A DNA stretch of 64,000 bases from NCBI RefSeq assembly GCF_006148925.1, contig NZ_VAWB01000001.1:958001-1022000 (forward strand), in the 5' to 3' direction. This document shows positions 34,017 through 43,047 of this stretch, in pieces. Source of the DNA: Hyunsoonleella aestuarii. Its GTDB lineage: Bacteria > Bacteroidota > Bacteroidia > Flavobacteriales > Flavobacteriaceae. Under the pieces are notes generated by a model. It was not told the DNA's origin and ran no database searches. It saw nothing but the letters and a program-made list of their open reading frames with translations. A program made the position numbers and the translations under genes. Position 1 is the stretch's first letter. The number at the start of each line of letters is the position of its first letter.

Positions 34017-35066
34017 ATGAAAAAATTACTACTACTATTTACTGTACTCTTAACTATTACAAGTTCCGTTCTTGCTCAAAATGAATGGACTTATAATACA
34101 AATTCAGAAGCCTCTGGATGGGACTCAACCGCTTTAATGGAATTCAATAATTATATTATCGATAGCACAAAAGTAACTGGGCTTATCATAATACACAACG
34201 GACAAATTTTATTTGAATATGGTGATATAGAAGAAAATAGCTACATAGCTTCATGTCGGAAAAGTGTTTTGGCTATGCTCTACGGTAAATACGTTGAGAA
34301 TGGGACTATTGACTTAAATAAAACAATTGAACAAATTGGAATAGATGATGTTGAGGGAATTTTACCTGTTGAGCAAAAAGCAACAATAAAAGATTTAATT
34401 TCTGCAAGATCTGGTGTCTATCACCCTGAAGGGTATGCGGGTGGCATGCAAGAATTTGCCCCCAAAAGAGGTTCAGTAGAGCCTGGAAAATATTGGTTGT
34501 ATAGTAATTGGGATTTTAATGTAGCTGGATATGTGTTTGAACAAGAAACACAAAAAAATATCTATGATGAAGTTGAAAAGCAATTAGCAATACCTTTAGG
34601 AATGCAAGATTGGAATAGATTGCTACAAGTCAAAGAAGGAGACACAACTAAATCAAAATATTTGGCCTATCCTATGTGGTTCTCAACCAGAGATATGGCT
34701 AGAATTGGATTATTAATGATTAACAAGGGAAAGTGGAATGGTCAACAAATTATATCAGAAAATTGGGTTGACGAAATGATAATGCAAAGAACGACTTATC
34801 AAGAAATCAATAATAATGTCCCAGTATTTAAGAATACTGGAGTTAATTTTGGTTACGGTTATATGTGGTGGCTCTTTGAAGATATGAATGATGAAAGATT
34901 TAATAATGCCTATGCAGCATTAGGAGCAATGGGACAAGCAATAGCTATATATCCAGAAGTAAATGTGGTGGTGGCATATAAAACAAAAGCAGCTTATAAT
35001 AGGATTAACAGTGGGCAAGTAAGGTTAAATCTGTTAAAAAAGGCGATTGAATTATACAATCCATAA
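34017..35066 (+). CDS. Secreted serine hydrolase, beta-lactamase fold
   Basis: 349 residues. The signal peptide MKKLLLLFTVLLTITSSVLAQ is cleaved near residue 21. SxxK is SCRK in YIASCRKSVLAMLYGKY (about 82), and YxN is YSN in KYWLYSNWDFNVAGYV (about 165). NFGYGYMWWLFEDMNDERFN and YAALGAMGQAIAIYPE close the fold. Third member of this fold in the array and only distantly like the others, so not a recent duplicate. Sole gene of cassette 19. Confidence 0.87.
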   Translation: MKKLLLLFTVLLTITSSVLAQNEWTYNTNSEASGWDSTALMEFNNYIIDSTKVTGLIIIHNGQILFEYGDIEENSYIASCRKSVLAMLYGKYVENGTIDLNKTIEQIGIDDVEGILPVEQKATIKDLISARSGVYHPEGYAGGMQEFAPKRGSVEPGKYWLYSNWDFNVAGYVFEQETQKNIYDEVEKQLAIPLGMQDWNRLLQVKEGDTTKSKYLAYPMWFSTRDMARIGLLMINKGKWNGQQIISENWVDEMIMQRTTYQEINNNVPVFKNTGVNFGYGYMWWLFEDMNDERFNNAYAALGAMGQAIAIYPEVNVVVAYKTKAAYNRINSGQVRLNLLKKAIELYNP

Positions 35067-35070
35067 TAAC

Positions 35071-35138
35071 TGTTGCCAACAATGTATATCAGATCAGACT
35101 TCCTTTTGTCGTCCGCTCGAGATACTAACCCGTTACCC
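35071..35138 (+). repeat. attC-like site closing cassette 19 (short, 68 bp)
   Basis: TGTTGCCAACAATGTATATC opens (complement of GTTGGCAACA) and GAGATACTAACCCGTTACC closes. Crossover 35132/35133. Confidence 0.8.
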
Positions 35139-35176
35139 TTCATTGTGACCAAAATAAGAAAAAACACCATCAACAT

Positions 35177-36844
35177 ATGAGAACAACTACCATCATTTTT
35201 TCTCTTTTATTAATGCTCTTTTTTAGCTGTCAAACGGATAAAAAAGAAAGGACCAGGGAAACCAAAACTGAAAACCTTACTTCCAAAGACTATCAGGATT
35301 TAGTTGCTTTATTTAAAGAATGGAGAACCTTCGAAATGCCTCCAAAACTTGAAGGCGCACCCGATTACCGGAAAGCTACTTTCACTCAGCGAATGTCGGC
35401 TTTTGATCAATTAAGAGCACGCCATGCTGCAATTGACACTACTGACTGGTCTATCCCCAATAAAGTGGATTGGATGGTCGTCTGGGCAGAGATGAACGGT
35501 TTTGATTTTAACTATCGCGTACTGAAGCCATGGGAACGCGACCCTGCTTTCTACAAGACCATATGGACCTACAAAAGTGATGTACCAGCGCATGAAGGCC
35601 CCACTAATCATGGCACCTTGGAATTGTGGACCTATGAATTTCCGCTGAGAAATGCAGAACGTGAAAGAATGCTCAATGATCTGGCTGTAATCCCACCATT
35701 GAACACACAAGCCAAAACCAATCTTACAGGCAATGCTAGAGACCTCTGGATCACGGGTATCAGAGATATCAAGGAGCAATCTGAAGTACTTGATGACATG
35801 AAAAGTGCTGCAGGTGTAAGTGCTGATGAAGAAATTATGTCCGCTATTGAAAAAGCCCAAACTTCTACAAATCAATTGGTAGAATGGCTGGAAGCAGAAT
35901 CAGATAAGAAAACAGGACCTTCAGGTATTGGCAAGGACAACTACACTTGGTATTTGCAAAATGTGCATTTGGTTCCGCTTACTTGGGGAGATGAAGTGAT
36001 GATCCTAAAAAGAGAACTTGCTCGTGCATGGTCGGCTTTGAAATTGGAAGAACATCGCAATCGTAATCTCCCCGAACTGATAGCCGTAAATTCACCAAAG
36101 AGTTATGATGCCCTTGCCGATCGCGCAGCCAAGAGTTTGATAAGCTTTTTAGAAAATGAGGATATACTAACGGTAAAGGATTATTTCAATCCTGCTTTAA
36201 GAGAGCACTTGGGTACTTTTGTTCCGGAGGAAAAAAGAAACTTCTTCTATATCACCTCTCATTATGACCCTCGCCCACTCTTCTCTCACTTTTATCATTG
36301 GTTCGAACTGGCCAGAATGGACAATGAGCCTAATCCAAGTGAGATCAGAAAAGGAGCACTGTTGTACAACATCTTCGATTCTCGAAATGAGGGTACTGCC
36401 ACTGCAGTGGAAGAAATGTTTATGGATGCTGGCTTATATGATGATGACCCTAGAGTCCGTGAGATCGTCTACATCATGATCGCACAAAGGGCTGCTAGAG
36501 GATTAGGTTCTCTCTATGCGCACGCCAATGAAATGACCATGGAAGAGGCCGGTGGCATACATTCTGAATATACTCCTCGAGGTTGGATGAAAACTGAAAA
36601 AGAGCTATTGATATTTGAGCAGCACTTGTATTTAAGACAGCCGGGGTATGGCACAAGCTATATCACGGGTAAGTACTTGCTGGAAGCCGCTATGGCAGAA
36701 TATGCACTTAACAAAGAGCGAAATGGAGAGGCATTCGAACTCAGTGAATTCTTTGATAGCATCAATCGCATTGGTAATATCCCTGTGGCATTAACACAGT
36801 GGGAAATGACCGGTAATTCAGATCACATAATCATGATGAAGTAA
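35177..36844 (+). CDS. DUF885-like lipoprotein (putative metallopeptidase-related)
   Basis: 555 residues. The signal [18 protein letters not shown] gives a lipoprotein. The C-terminal half carries [40 protein letters not shown] and [19 protein letters not shown], as in DUF885 proteins, which are mostly uncharacterised peptidase-like proteins. The usual HExxH is not obvious; [10 protein letters not shown] takes its place. The gene is visibly less AT-rich than neighbouring cassettes. It shares a cassette (20) with the S9 peptidase that starts 30 bases later, so they may act together on peptides. Confidence 0.72.
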   Translation: MRTTTIIFSLLLMLFFSCQTDKKERTRETKTENLTSKDYQDLVALFKEWRTFEMPPKLEGAPDYRKATFTQRMSAFDQLRARHAAIDTTDWSIPNKVDWMVVWAEMNGFDFNYRVLKPWERDPAFYKTIWTYKSDVPAHEGPTNHGTLELWTYEFPLRNAERERMLNDLAVIPPLNTQAKTNLTGNARDLWITGIRDIKEQSEVLDDMKSAAGVSADEEIMSAIEKAQTSTNQLVEWLEAESDKKTGPSGIGKDNYTWYLQNVHLVPLTWGDEVMILKRELARAWSALKLEEHRNRNLPELIAVNSPKSYDALADRAAKSLISFLENEDILTVKDYFNPALREHLGTFVPEEKRNFFYITSHYDPRPLFSHFYHWFELARMDNEPNPSEIRKGALLYNIFDSRNEGTATAVEEMFMDAGLYDDDPRVREIVYIMIAQRAARGLGSLYAHANEMTMEEAGGIHSEYTPRGWMKTEKELLIFEQHLYLRQPGYGTSYITGKYLLEAAMAEYALNKERNGEAFELSEFFDSINRIGNIPVALTQWEMTGNSDHIIMMK

Positions 36845-36874
36845 GTAGGTTTAGACAATTATTAACACAAACAA

Positions 36875-39034
36875 ATGAAACATATCTCTTTTTGCCAAAC
36901 ATGGGTAATAATAGTCCTATACATGGCGATGACCGTAACAATCAAAGCACAGGAAAATGATCTCACCCTTGATGACCTATTCTCAACGCCAAAACTGACA
37001 GGAACAACACCATCCCGTCCTGCTTGGGCACCGAACAGCGAGCACTTCGCCTTTTCCTGGAGTGAACCGGGAAGTTCCGGGCGTAGACTCTGGGTATTCA
37101 CAAGCGACGGAAAGAAAGTGGCCCTCAGTTCCGATGCGGAATCTGCGTCAGTACGCGATATTGTCTGGACCGATGCAAACACCATTGTCAGCCTGCGAGG
37201 CAACGACCTATGGCAGACATCACTGAGTCAAGGAAACGACCTCCAGTTGATGCCCGTCGAGACTGGTGCACATAATCTGTCGATATCGCCAAGCGGCAAG
37301 CAAGTAGCTTATATACGGAACGGTGACCTGTGGCTTGCGGACTTCTCTTCCAAACAGAATCGGCAGCTCACAGAGATCGGTATCGCCAGTCTCTCCAAAT
37401 TACCGAAGGGGCTTTACAGCCGACCGGAACGTGAAATCGGTCCAGGCATCTGGAGTGGGCCAACATACAAGTGGTCCCCAGATGGCAAGACAATTGCATT
37501 TCACTCCGTTGACAGACGTGAGATGCGAAAGGTTCCGTTCCCGGATTACCTCGCTGAAGAAAGCAACTCCAACGAGGTCCGCAGAGGTTACCCAGGCGAT
37601 CCAAACGAGATTCGCAGAGTTGGCCTCCTCGATTTAGCAAGCGGTAACATTGTCTACCTTGATTTGCCAGACCCACAGGTCAACCAGGTTATCGACTTCA
37701 ACTGGTCATCGGACGGTGCACTGCTGATTGATACCGCATCCGACACGGCGGTTGAACGCAAGCTGTTTGTCGTTGCTCCCGGAGAAAGTCAACTACGCGA
37801 GATTTGGCGAGGTGTTCGAGAGAGCCGTATGTATACATCATTTGGATCAACTTGGCATCCGGATGGAAAGAAGGTTATTTTCTTAAGTGATATGGGTGAT
37901 CGCTACGGCCTTTACTCGATTGATGTCTCATCTTCTAAGGATCGCCCGCAGCTACTTACAGATCCGGCCTACGATGTGCTATCGGCCCCGAGCATTGCTG
38001 GTAAAGCACTGTTTTATACAGGCAATGGTGTTAATCCGTACGAACAACACGTATATAGCCTAAAAAAGTCAGGTGGCAATCCAGAGCAGGTAACGAATCT
38101 TGCCGGTCGGAATGTTGGCTACCCCTCACCTGACGGCCGGAACTTGGTGTTTATGCACAGCAACGACACATCCCCATCGGAGCTTTACCTGATGAGTGCC
38201 AACGGTGGTGGCGCTAAGCGAATAACCAACTCGCCTTTGCCCGCCTTCACTGAGCGAACCTGGGTGGGTGCCGAATACGTGAGTTTCCCCAGTCTTGCAG
38301 ATGACTGCTTACTGCATGCCCGGATTCTGAAACCTACCAACATGCAACTCGGTAAGAAGTATCCAGTGCTGTTTGGGCCCGTCTATTCGAATACAGCGAG
38401 GAACCGCTGGGCCGGTAACTACAGCCTCGTACAGCAACTGCTGGTCAAGAAGGGGTATATTGTTGTGCAGGTGGATTCACGAGGCAGCAACGGGTATGGT
38501 CGAGCATTCCGTGAAGAGTTCCTGCTAGGATTTGCCGCCCAGGACATAGAGGATTATGCAAGTGCCGTTGCCTACATGGAGTCACTGGATTATGTTGACC
38601 CCGATCGCATCGGTATCTGGGGCAGCAGCTACGGTGGCACTCTCTCCGTTTATTCGTTGTTGAAGAAGCCCGGCTTATTCCAGGTAGGCGTTGCTGCAGC
38701 TGCAGCTGTGGACCCAGTGTTCTTTGGCACAGACGATGTTGCGATTGTTCGTACCCCACAGACACACCCTGAGATCTTCGAAAGAAAAGCGCTCAAGTAC
38801 GCAGCGAATCTGCAAGATAAACTCCTGTTGATCCACGGCATGCAGGATCATGTGGTCCCATTTAAGACTACGGCCATGTTAGCTGAAGAACTGATTAAAC
38901 AGGGTAAGAACTTCGACTTTGCTTTTGCACCGGGTGCGACGCATGGATGGAGCCGTGAGCGGAATTACGATCGCTACCTCTTTGGTAAACTAATCGAATA
39001 CTTCGACCGATACCTAGCCAAGCCATCTGAGTAG
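36875..39034 (+). CDS. Secreted S9-family prolyl oligopeptidase / acylaminoacyl-peptidase-like enzyme
   Basis: 719 residues with a signal peptide ending MTVTIKAQ. The N-terminal two thirds form a beta-propeller with DPP-IV/TolB-like repeats (RPAWAPNSEHFAFSW, YKWSPDGKTIAFHS, STWHPDGKKVIFLSD). The C-terminal hydrolase has GIWGSSYGGTLSVYSLLKKP (Ser about 592), Asp in GMQDHVVPF and His in GATHGWSRERNYDR. The gene is strikingly GC-richer than all others here, with C/G-ending codons, which points to transfer from a distant, probably non-flavobacterial, donor. Second gene of cassette 20. Confidence 0.9.
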   Translation: MKHISFCQTWVIIVLYMAMTVTIKAQENDLTLDDLFSTPKLTGTTPSRPAWAPNSEHFAFSWSEPGSSGRRLWVFTSDGKKVALSSDAESASVRDIVWTDANTIVSLRGNDLWQTSLSQGNDLQLMPVETGAHNLSISPSGKQVAYIRNGDLWLADFSSKQNRQLTEIGIASLSKLPKGLYSRPEREIGPGIWSGPTYKWSPDGKTIAFHSVDRREMRKVPFPDYLAEESNSNEVRRGYPGDPNEIRRVGLLDLASGNIVYLDLPDPQVNQVIDFNWSSDGALLIDTASDTAVERKLFVVAPGESQLREIWRGVRESRMYTSFGSTWHPDGKKVIFLSDMGDRYGLYSIDVSSSKDRPQLLTDPAYDVLSAPSIAGKALFYTGNGVNPYEQHVYSLKKSGGNPEQVTNLAGRNVGYPSPDGRNLVFMHSNDTSPSELYLMSANGGGAKRITNSPLPAFTERTWVGAEYVSFPSLADDCLLHARILKPTNMQLGKKYPVLFGPVYSNTARNRWAGNYSLVQQLLVKKGYIVVQVDSRGSNGYGRAFREEFLLGFAAQDIEDYASAVAYMESLDYVDPDRIGIWGSSYGGTLSVYSLLKKPGLFQVGVAAAAAVDPVFFGTDDVAIVRTPQTHPEIFERKALKYAANLQDKLLLIHGMQDHVVPFKTTAMLAEELIKQGKNFDFAFAPGATHGWSRERNYDRYLFGKLIEYFDRYLAKPSE

Positions 39035-39071
39035 ATATTTGTAGGTGTCTTGTTACCAGACGTTGGGGAAC

Positions 39072-39197
39072 ACGAACTAAAGGTTTGTTGAAATACCCTT
39101 CTGTAATTTTTACAACAGAGTTGTAGGTTTTGATGGTATTTGCACTATACCGTTTAACCTCCATTGTTTTCACAAAGTTAGGAATACTTATAGTCAA
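39072..39197 (-). pseudogene. Fragment of a second tyrosine recombinase (N-terminal domain only)
   Basis: On minus from ATG 39197, about 42 codons read MTISIPNFVKTMEVKRYSAN, then TIKTYNSVVKITEGYFNKPL, the SAM-like core-binding N-terminus of tyrosine recombinases; compare KNYSQNTIKTYVHMFKKFL in the intact enzyme at 11390. The frame then runs into the opposite strand of the S9 peptidase and no catalytic domain follows. It is inverted relative to the intact recombinase and lies just after the GC-rich gene. Confidence 0.65.
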
Positions 39198-39275
39198 TGT
39201 ATTTTCAACTAAATTAGTTTAAAAGAATGAAAGATTTGAACAAAAAGTAGTTGAATTAATAAATAAAGAAATAAC

Positions 39276-39414
39276 GAAAGGCTAACAATGTATAACCGCA
39301 ATTACGGCGGATTCGAACGTAGTCGAATCCGCCGTAATTGCTAACGTTGGTGCTTATCCTAAAATTATTAAATTTAATCCTGTAACTGACGGTTATACTG
39401 AACAGTTAGCCTTT
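39276..39414 (+). repeat. attC-like site closing cassette 20 (139 bp, type 1)
   Basis: GAAAGGCTAACAATGTATAAC opens (less one base) and GGTTATACTGAACAGTTAGCC closes less one base. The inner GGCGGATTCG / CGAATCCGCC stem is perfect. The arm fits the cassette start GTTACCC with a mismatch, and fits the next cassette start GTTAGCCTTT perfectly. Crossover 39405/39406. Confidence 0.8.
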
Positions 39415-39521
39415 ATTATGACCAATCAATGACAGAAATTTTCAGAAAAAAAGAAAATACCAGATGATATTAAATATTTTAAAATGAATAATTCTTTATA
39501 AAACATTATGCACAAATACTA

Positions 39522-40436
39522 CTAATTCTTAATAATAAATTTTCCATTTAATATTCTGTTGTCACTTGTATTTACCGTATAGAAGTAAAACCCTTCAGAT
39601 AATGCAGTTCCATCTATAGTTATAGAGTTGTTAGCCGATTCAAAAACTTCTTTTACCTTTTGACCATATGTATTGAATATTTTGATAGTTATACTTCCTT
39701 CGATTTTTTTGTTTAGGACTAAAGTAGCTCTTGAAGAAAAAGGATTCGGAGACACAAAACTATCTTGAAAATCACTAACGTTTTCATTTAACCCTAAGCT
39801 TGCGTCTTTAATGCAACGAATGGACATACCCAATGTATAATTTTCAGCACTTCTATAAAAATTAGGCGCAAAGGTTTCTGTCCGATAAAAGAATATGTCA
39901 ACGCTACTTGAGTATTCAGAACTCCACCAAAAACCTTGACCAAATAGAGTCCCTTCATTTAAATCCCCAGCAAGTGCATAGCGTAAACCACCTGGCATAG
40001 CGTTAAAACCTACCTCATCTGTGCCGTTCCAAACGGTACTGTTCTTTAGTTTTGTGCCTGCTACAGCCTCTCCTCCCATAAAATCAACCAGTGTTGTCCA
40101 GTCAGAATCAGTAGGCACTTTCCAACCAGTAGGACAACAATTACGACTGTCTACTGCTACTAGTCCATTGTAAAGTTTTCCATAAATATCACCATTGCTA
40201 ATATTATTAGCATAATAGGCCCAGGCTGGGTCACCTGCATTATAAAATGCATTTATATCTGTTATATTAGGTATCGGATCACCATTTGAAAATCTCGTTG
40301 TATTTAAATTTTCTGCCATCCACTCTTGTGTCCCAATAATTACTGTTGCGTAAGAGTTTCCATCAATATCGTCTACTTGAGCAAAAGTTACAAAGCTTGA
40401 TAAACTCAATAAAAAAATAAAGTAGTTCTTTTTCAT
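39522..40436 (-). CDS. FISUMP-domain protein with type IX secretion sorting domain
   Basis: 304 residues. The signal peptide ends SLSSFVTFAQ. The body matches the Fibrobacter succinogenes major paralogous domain: GNSYATVIIGTQEWMAENLN, CCPTGWKVPTDSDWTTLVDF, GFNAMPGGLRY, GFWWSSEYSSS and SIRCIKD. The last 80 residues (VSPNPFSSRATLVLNKKI to GKFIIKN) are a T9SS type A C-terminal signal, so the protein is exported across the outer membrane. It points against the array direction and lies in the eroded cassette 22. Confidence 0.88.
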   Translation of the reverse strand: MKKNYFIFLLSLSSFVTFAQVDDIDGNSYATVIIGTQEWMAENLNTTRFSNGDPIPNITDINAFYNAGDPAWAYYANNISNGDIYGKLYNGLVAVDSRNCCPTGWKVPTDSDWTTLVDFMGGEAVAGTKLKNSTVWNGTDEVGFNAMPGGLRYALAGDLNEGTLFGQGFWWSSEYSSSVDIFFYRTETFAPNFYRSAENYTLGMSIRCIKDASLGLNENVSDFQDSFVSPNPFSSRATLVLNKKIEGSITIKIFNTYGQKVKEVFESANNSITIDGTALSEGFYFYTVNTSDNRILNGKFIIKN

Positions 40437-40644
40437 AGTTCCAATTATTTATTATCATTAATTACATAATTACGATTTTATAAAAATAAAATCAATACGA
40501 CGAATTGCGTATATTTGATTGTAACCTAAATTATGAATATGGAGCAAATATTATCAAACTATAAGAGCATTAAACATGCGAATAATGGAACTAGAATATA
40601 AACAATTAAATTGAAAATAAAAAACGAAATCATACACAAACACG

Positions 40645-40700
40645 TTGTGCTTAATTATCAGAAACCGCCAACCAATGATAAAATTCTTTAGAAAAATTAG
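40645..40700 (+). pseudogene. Truncated copy of the DUF6090 cassette start
   Basis: TTGTGCTTAATTAT and AACCAATGATAAAATTC match the leader and first codons of cassette 13 (29513-29571). Translation gives MIKFFRKIS and then leaves the similarity at 40701. The rest of the gene is missing. Confidence 0.75.
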
Positions 40701-40708
40701 TTCAATAA

Positions 40709-40740
40709 GAAAGCCTCGAATTATCGAGGCTTTCATTTTT
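40709..40740. terminator. Hairpin terminator downstream of the fasciclin gene
   Basis: GAAAGCCTCGA (40709-40719) pairs with TCGAGGCTTTC (40724-40734). A T tract follows on plus, and the A-rich left side allows weak termination on minus, where the fasciclin gene ends at 40760. Confidence 0.7.
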
Positions 40741-40759
40741 CATAACAAATAATTTCCGC

Positions 40760-41272
40760 TTACTTAGGCATCGCTACCGTGTTTATTACATGAATTACAC
40801 CATTACTACCCATCACATCTGTTGCAACAATTTCACTATAATTTCCATTTACGTCTTTCAACCAAATTTTTTCGTCTTTTTGAATTACAGTCAGTACTTG
40901 ACCATTTAACGCTTTTAACTCAACAGTTCCATTCCCATTCTTTAAAGCATCTATAACATCATTTGCAGTTATCTTACTAGATACTACATGATATGTTAAA
41001 ATATTAGCTAATTCTTTTTGATTTTTTGTTTCTAATAGAGAATTTAATGTTTTCGAATCAATTTTTGCAAATGCATCGTTTGTTGGAGCAAAAACAGTGA
41101 ATGGTCCATCTCCTTGCAAAGCACCAACTAAATCGGCTGCTTTTAAAGCAGTTACTAATGTTGTAAAATCTTCGTTTCCAACTGCCACATCAACTATTGT
41201 TTCTTGTGCAGTAGCATTTTTAGATAAGGCTAATGTCATTGTAATTGTTAAAATAAGGACTAACTTTTTCAT
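40760..41272 (-). CDS. Fasciclin (FAS1) domain exported protein
   Basis: 170 residues. The signal peptide is MKKLVLILTITMTLALSKNATA. One FAS1 domain is complete: FTTLVTALKAADLVGALQGDG, PFTVFAPTNDAFAKIDSKTL, ELANILTYHVV, and the end VMGSNGVIHVINTVAMPK. FAS1 proteins act in adhesion or cell-surface interaction. A TATGTTTG -7 box (minus, 41313-41320) lies 40 bases upstream. It is inverted within cassette 22. Confidence 0.92.
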   Translation of the reverse strand: MKKLVLILTITMTLALSKNATAQETIVDVAVGNEDFTTLVTALKAADLVGALQGDGPFTVFAPTNDAFAKIDSKTLNSLLETKNQKELANILTYHVVSSKITANDVIDALKNGNGTVELKALNGQVLTVIQKDEKIWLKDVNGNYSEIVATDVMGSNGVIHVINTVAMPK

Positions 41273-41312
41273 AATTTATTGTTTTTTAAGTTTTAATACT
41301 TTGTAAAGGTAA

Positions 41313-41320
41313 CAAACATA
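41313..41320 (-). promoter_or_regulatory. -7 box of the fasciclin gene
   Basis: TATGTTTG on minus fits TAnnTTTG, 40 bases before the fasciclin start codon. No clear -33 element. Confidence 0.5.
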
Positions 41321-41379
41321 TTATTTTGTTTAACTTTTTTAACTTTTTATTAAACATTATAAATAAACTCGAAAATAAA

Positions 41380-41404
41380 TAACGAACGCATAAGACCGTT
41401 GTGC
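41380..41404 (+). repeat. Half attC-like site in the eroded cassette
   Basis: ATAACGAACGCATAAGACC|GTTGTGCTTCATT resembles the right end of the other sites. Crossover would be 41398/41399; no left arm was found. Confidence 0.5.
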
Positions 41405-41455
41405 TTCATTATGACCACCCCAAGGAGCTAATTCTTAAAAAAAATAAGAGATTAG

Positions 41456-42373
41456 TTATTGCTTAAAATAACTTGTTTTATAGTCTCGCCCTATTTTCTC
41501 TTCCATAAGTAAAATTTCTGGCTTATCTTTTCTTATAGCAACTTGCCAATTATTGAAGATTTCCCAATTATCGTTTACAAAGATTGGCTTGCCATATTGT
41601 TTGGTTAAAGCTTTACGTATTCTATCTTCTTCCCCTTTTGCTGTTAAAATCCAAACTACATTAAGTTTACTATTTCCAAAGCGAGCTTCGATTTTTCTTG
41701 GAAAGCCTAAATAATCGACACCAAAGCAATTTATTTGTAATTGGGCGTTCGGATCTGAACCATCTAATTCTTCGATACTAATAAAGTCACTATTGGATTC
41801 AAGTATTGGTTTTAAATCATTCATGGATGCTCCCATTTTAAGAAATACGGGGATTTCAAAAGAATGACTGGATTTAGCATTTGTCTCACAATCAGATTTT
41901 AGATATGGATTTTCCCAAGTAAATAAATTTGTGTGCATTGCTTCTTCAGTCATTATCCAAGCAATATCCCTTTCCTTTTTTAAAAATAATTTATCCTTAA
42001 GATAAACTTCATAATCCATATATGTTCGAGCAGTATCTTTACGCTTGCTAATAAAAGTATTATATGAATTTCCTCTCGCTTCTATATAAGTAAGTTTATT
42101 ATCCGCGAAAGTAAAAACAGCACTTTCAATTAAGCCTTTTTCTGTTTTAACTTTGGTACAGACAAAATGATCCTCTTTAACCTTCGCTAATGGGAATGTT
42201 GGATTATCAACGGAAATGAGATTTGAGCCATCTGATATCTCTCGTATTTTTTGTATTACTTCTTCTAACGAATCTTCCAAATGAATCCCATTAAAGATAA
42301 TTTCCGATTGAGCACACATTACAATTGGAATAATTAAAAATAGAAGAATTGTAAGCTTTTTATTTAATATCAA
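41456..42373 (-). CDS. Hypothetical exported protein
   Basis: 305 residues from a TTG start at 42373; no in-frame ATG precedes the signal MILNKKLTILLFLIIPIVMC. The mature part starts AQSEIIFNGIHLEDSLEEVI and contains IPVFLKMGASMNDLKPILES and IRKALTKQYGKPIFVNDNWE, resembling proteins that predict small periodic alpha/beta folds, but no family was recognised. It is inverted in cassette 22, whose real attC-like site follows at 42472. Confidence 0.65.
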   Translation of the reverse strand: MILNKKLTILLFLIIPIVMCAQSEIIFNGIHLEDSLEEVIQKIREISDGSNLISVDNPTFPLAKVKEDHFVCTKVKTEKGLIESAVFTFADNKLTYIEARGNSYNTFISKRKDTARTYMDYEVYLKDKLFLKKERDIAWIMTEEAMHTNLFTWENPYLKSDCETNAKSSHSFEIPVFLKMGASMNDLKPILESNSDFISIEELDGSDPNAQLQINCFGVDYLGFPRKIEARFGNSKLNVVWILTAKGEEDRIRKALTKQYGKPIFVNDNWEIFNNWQVAIRKDKPEILLMEEKIGRDYKTSYFKQ

Positions 42374-42471
42374 AATTATTTAGTGTTGGTGATTCTTTAT
42401 ATAGACATAAAACGAACTCAAATGTTACAAGTTATTATAATAATAAATGATTACGTCAGAATGCTTATAAC

Positions 42472-42602
42472 GAAAGGCTAACACCCTTTATAGTTCATAT
42501 TGTCTAAGAACTATCTGAAAATTCCAGTGGATTTTCCAACACGTTGGACTCTTTTTGCCATCTTAGTGCTAACACTACTAACCATACACGCACACCTTAG
42601 GT
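42472..42602 (+). repeat. attC-like site closing the eroded cassette 22 (131 bp, type 3)
   Basis: GAAAGGCTAACACCCTTTATA opens less one base, complementing the start GTTAGCCTTT at 39405. It ends CATACACGCACACC|TTAGG, with C instead of G at the crossover (42596/42597). Confidence 0.75.
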
Positions 42603-42647
42603 TTAATTAAAAAACGGGATGAAAAACCCATTCCGTTCACTTTTAGA

Positions 42648-43019
42648 TTATTCTCTCTGGAATCCAAATACTCGAGGAGCGAAAGTTGCTTTAAGACCCA
42701 TACTTAATGCAGCTTGTTTCATTACTTCAGGAATTTCACCACAAAATAAGAACTCACCTGGGTTAGCAATTGAAAGTAAGTTTTCAAAGTGTCCAGCAGC
42801 CGTTGTTCCAAGATGAAATCCAACAGCACTTGCATTTGCAAATAAATCCATAACGACTAACGTTGAAGATGTTTGATCAAAATAACATTCTACGTGTTTT
42901 GCATCAGGTTCATTGTCTTCCATTTGCTGTGAAACTTCTCTATATATTCCCTTAAGTGTTTCAGATTGTCCCTCTTTGGCAGTCCACTTATATACTACCA
43001 TTACTTCTTGATTTATCAT
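42648..43019 (-). CDS. Small antibiotic-biosynthesis-monooxygenase-like (ABM) protein
   Basis: 123 residues. MINQEVMVVYKWTAKEGQSE opens an alpha-beta barrel of the ABM/quinol monooxygenase type, and CYFDQTSSTLVVMDLFANAS followed by HLGTTAAGHFENLL is its second half. Probably oxidises or detoxifies a small quinone-like compound. It is divergent from the AraC-type regulator at 43149 with shared control sequences between them, so the regulator probably controls it. Part of cassette 23. Confidence 0.68.
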   Translation of the reverse strand: MINQEVMVVYKWTAKEGQSETLKGIYREVSQQMEDNEPDAKHVECYFDQTSSTLVVMDLFANASAVGFHLGTTAAGHFENLLSIANPGEFLFCGEIPEVMKQAALSMGLKATFAPRVFGFQRE

Positions 43020-43047
43020 AATTACTGATTTTAAATTTATAATAATA

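Larger units (their letters stand above)
39035..39521. other. Gene-free stretch with recombinase fragment and attC-like site
   Basis: No complete gene was seen. It holds the recombinase fragment (39072-39197), a possible extra cassette boundary GACGTTGGGG near 39060-39069, and the attC-like site at 39276-39414. The part after 39415 is the leader of the eroded cassette 22. Confidence 0.6.
40437..40759. other. Gene-free stretch: half attC site, truncated DUF6090 cassette, terminator
   Basis: Upstream region of the FISUMP gene, then the right half of a type 3 attC-like site (ACGAAATCATACACAAACAC|G, 40624-40644), the truncated DUF6090 cassette start (40645-40700) and a hairpin terminator (40709-40740). 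No complete gene. Confidence 0.7.

Noticed and set aside
22301-35066. Antibiotic-resistance cassettes (three beta-lactamase-fold genes)
   Set aside because: Fold membership alone does not show lactamase activity; the C-terminal extension and divergence fit esterases or peptidases equally well.
35411-37676. Long opposite-strand frames within the DUF885 and S9 genes
   Set aside because: Antisense shadows caused by codon bias and GC-rich sequence; no motifs or start context.
39060-39069. Extra cassette boundary at GACGTTGGGG
   Set aside because: No matching left arm or complementary cassette start was found; it may be chance within the recombinase fragment.
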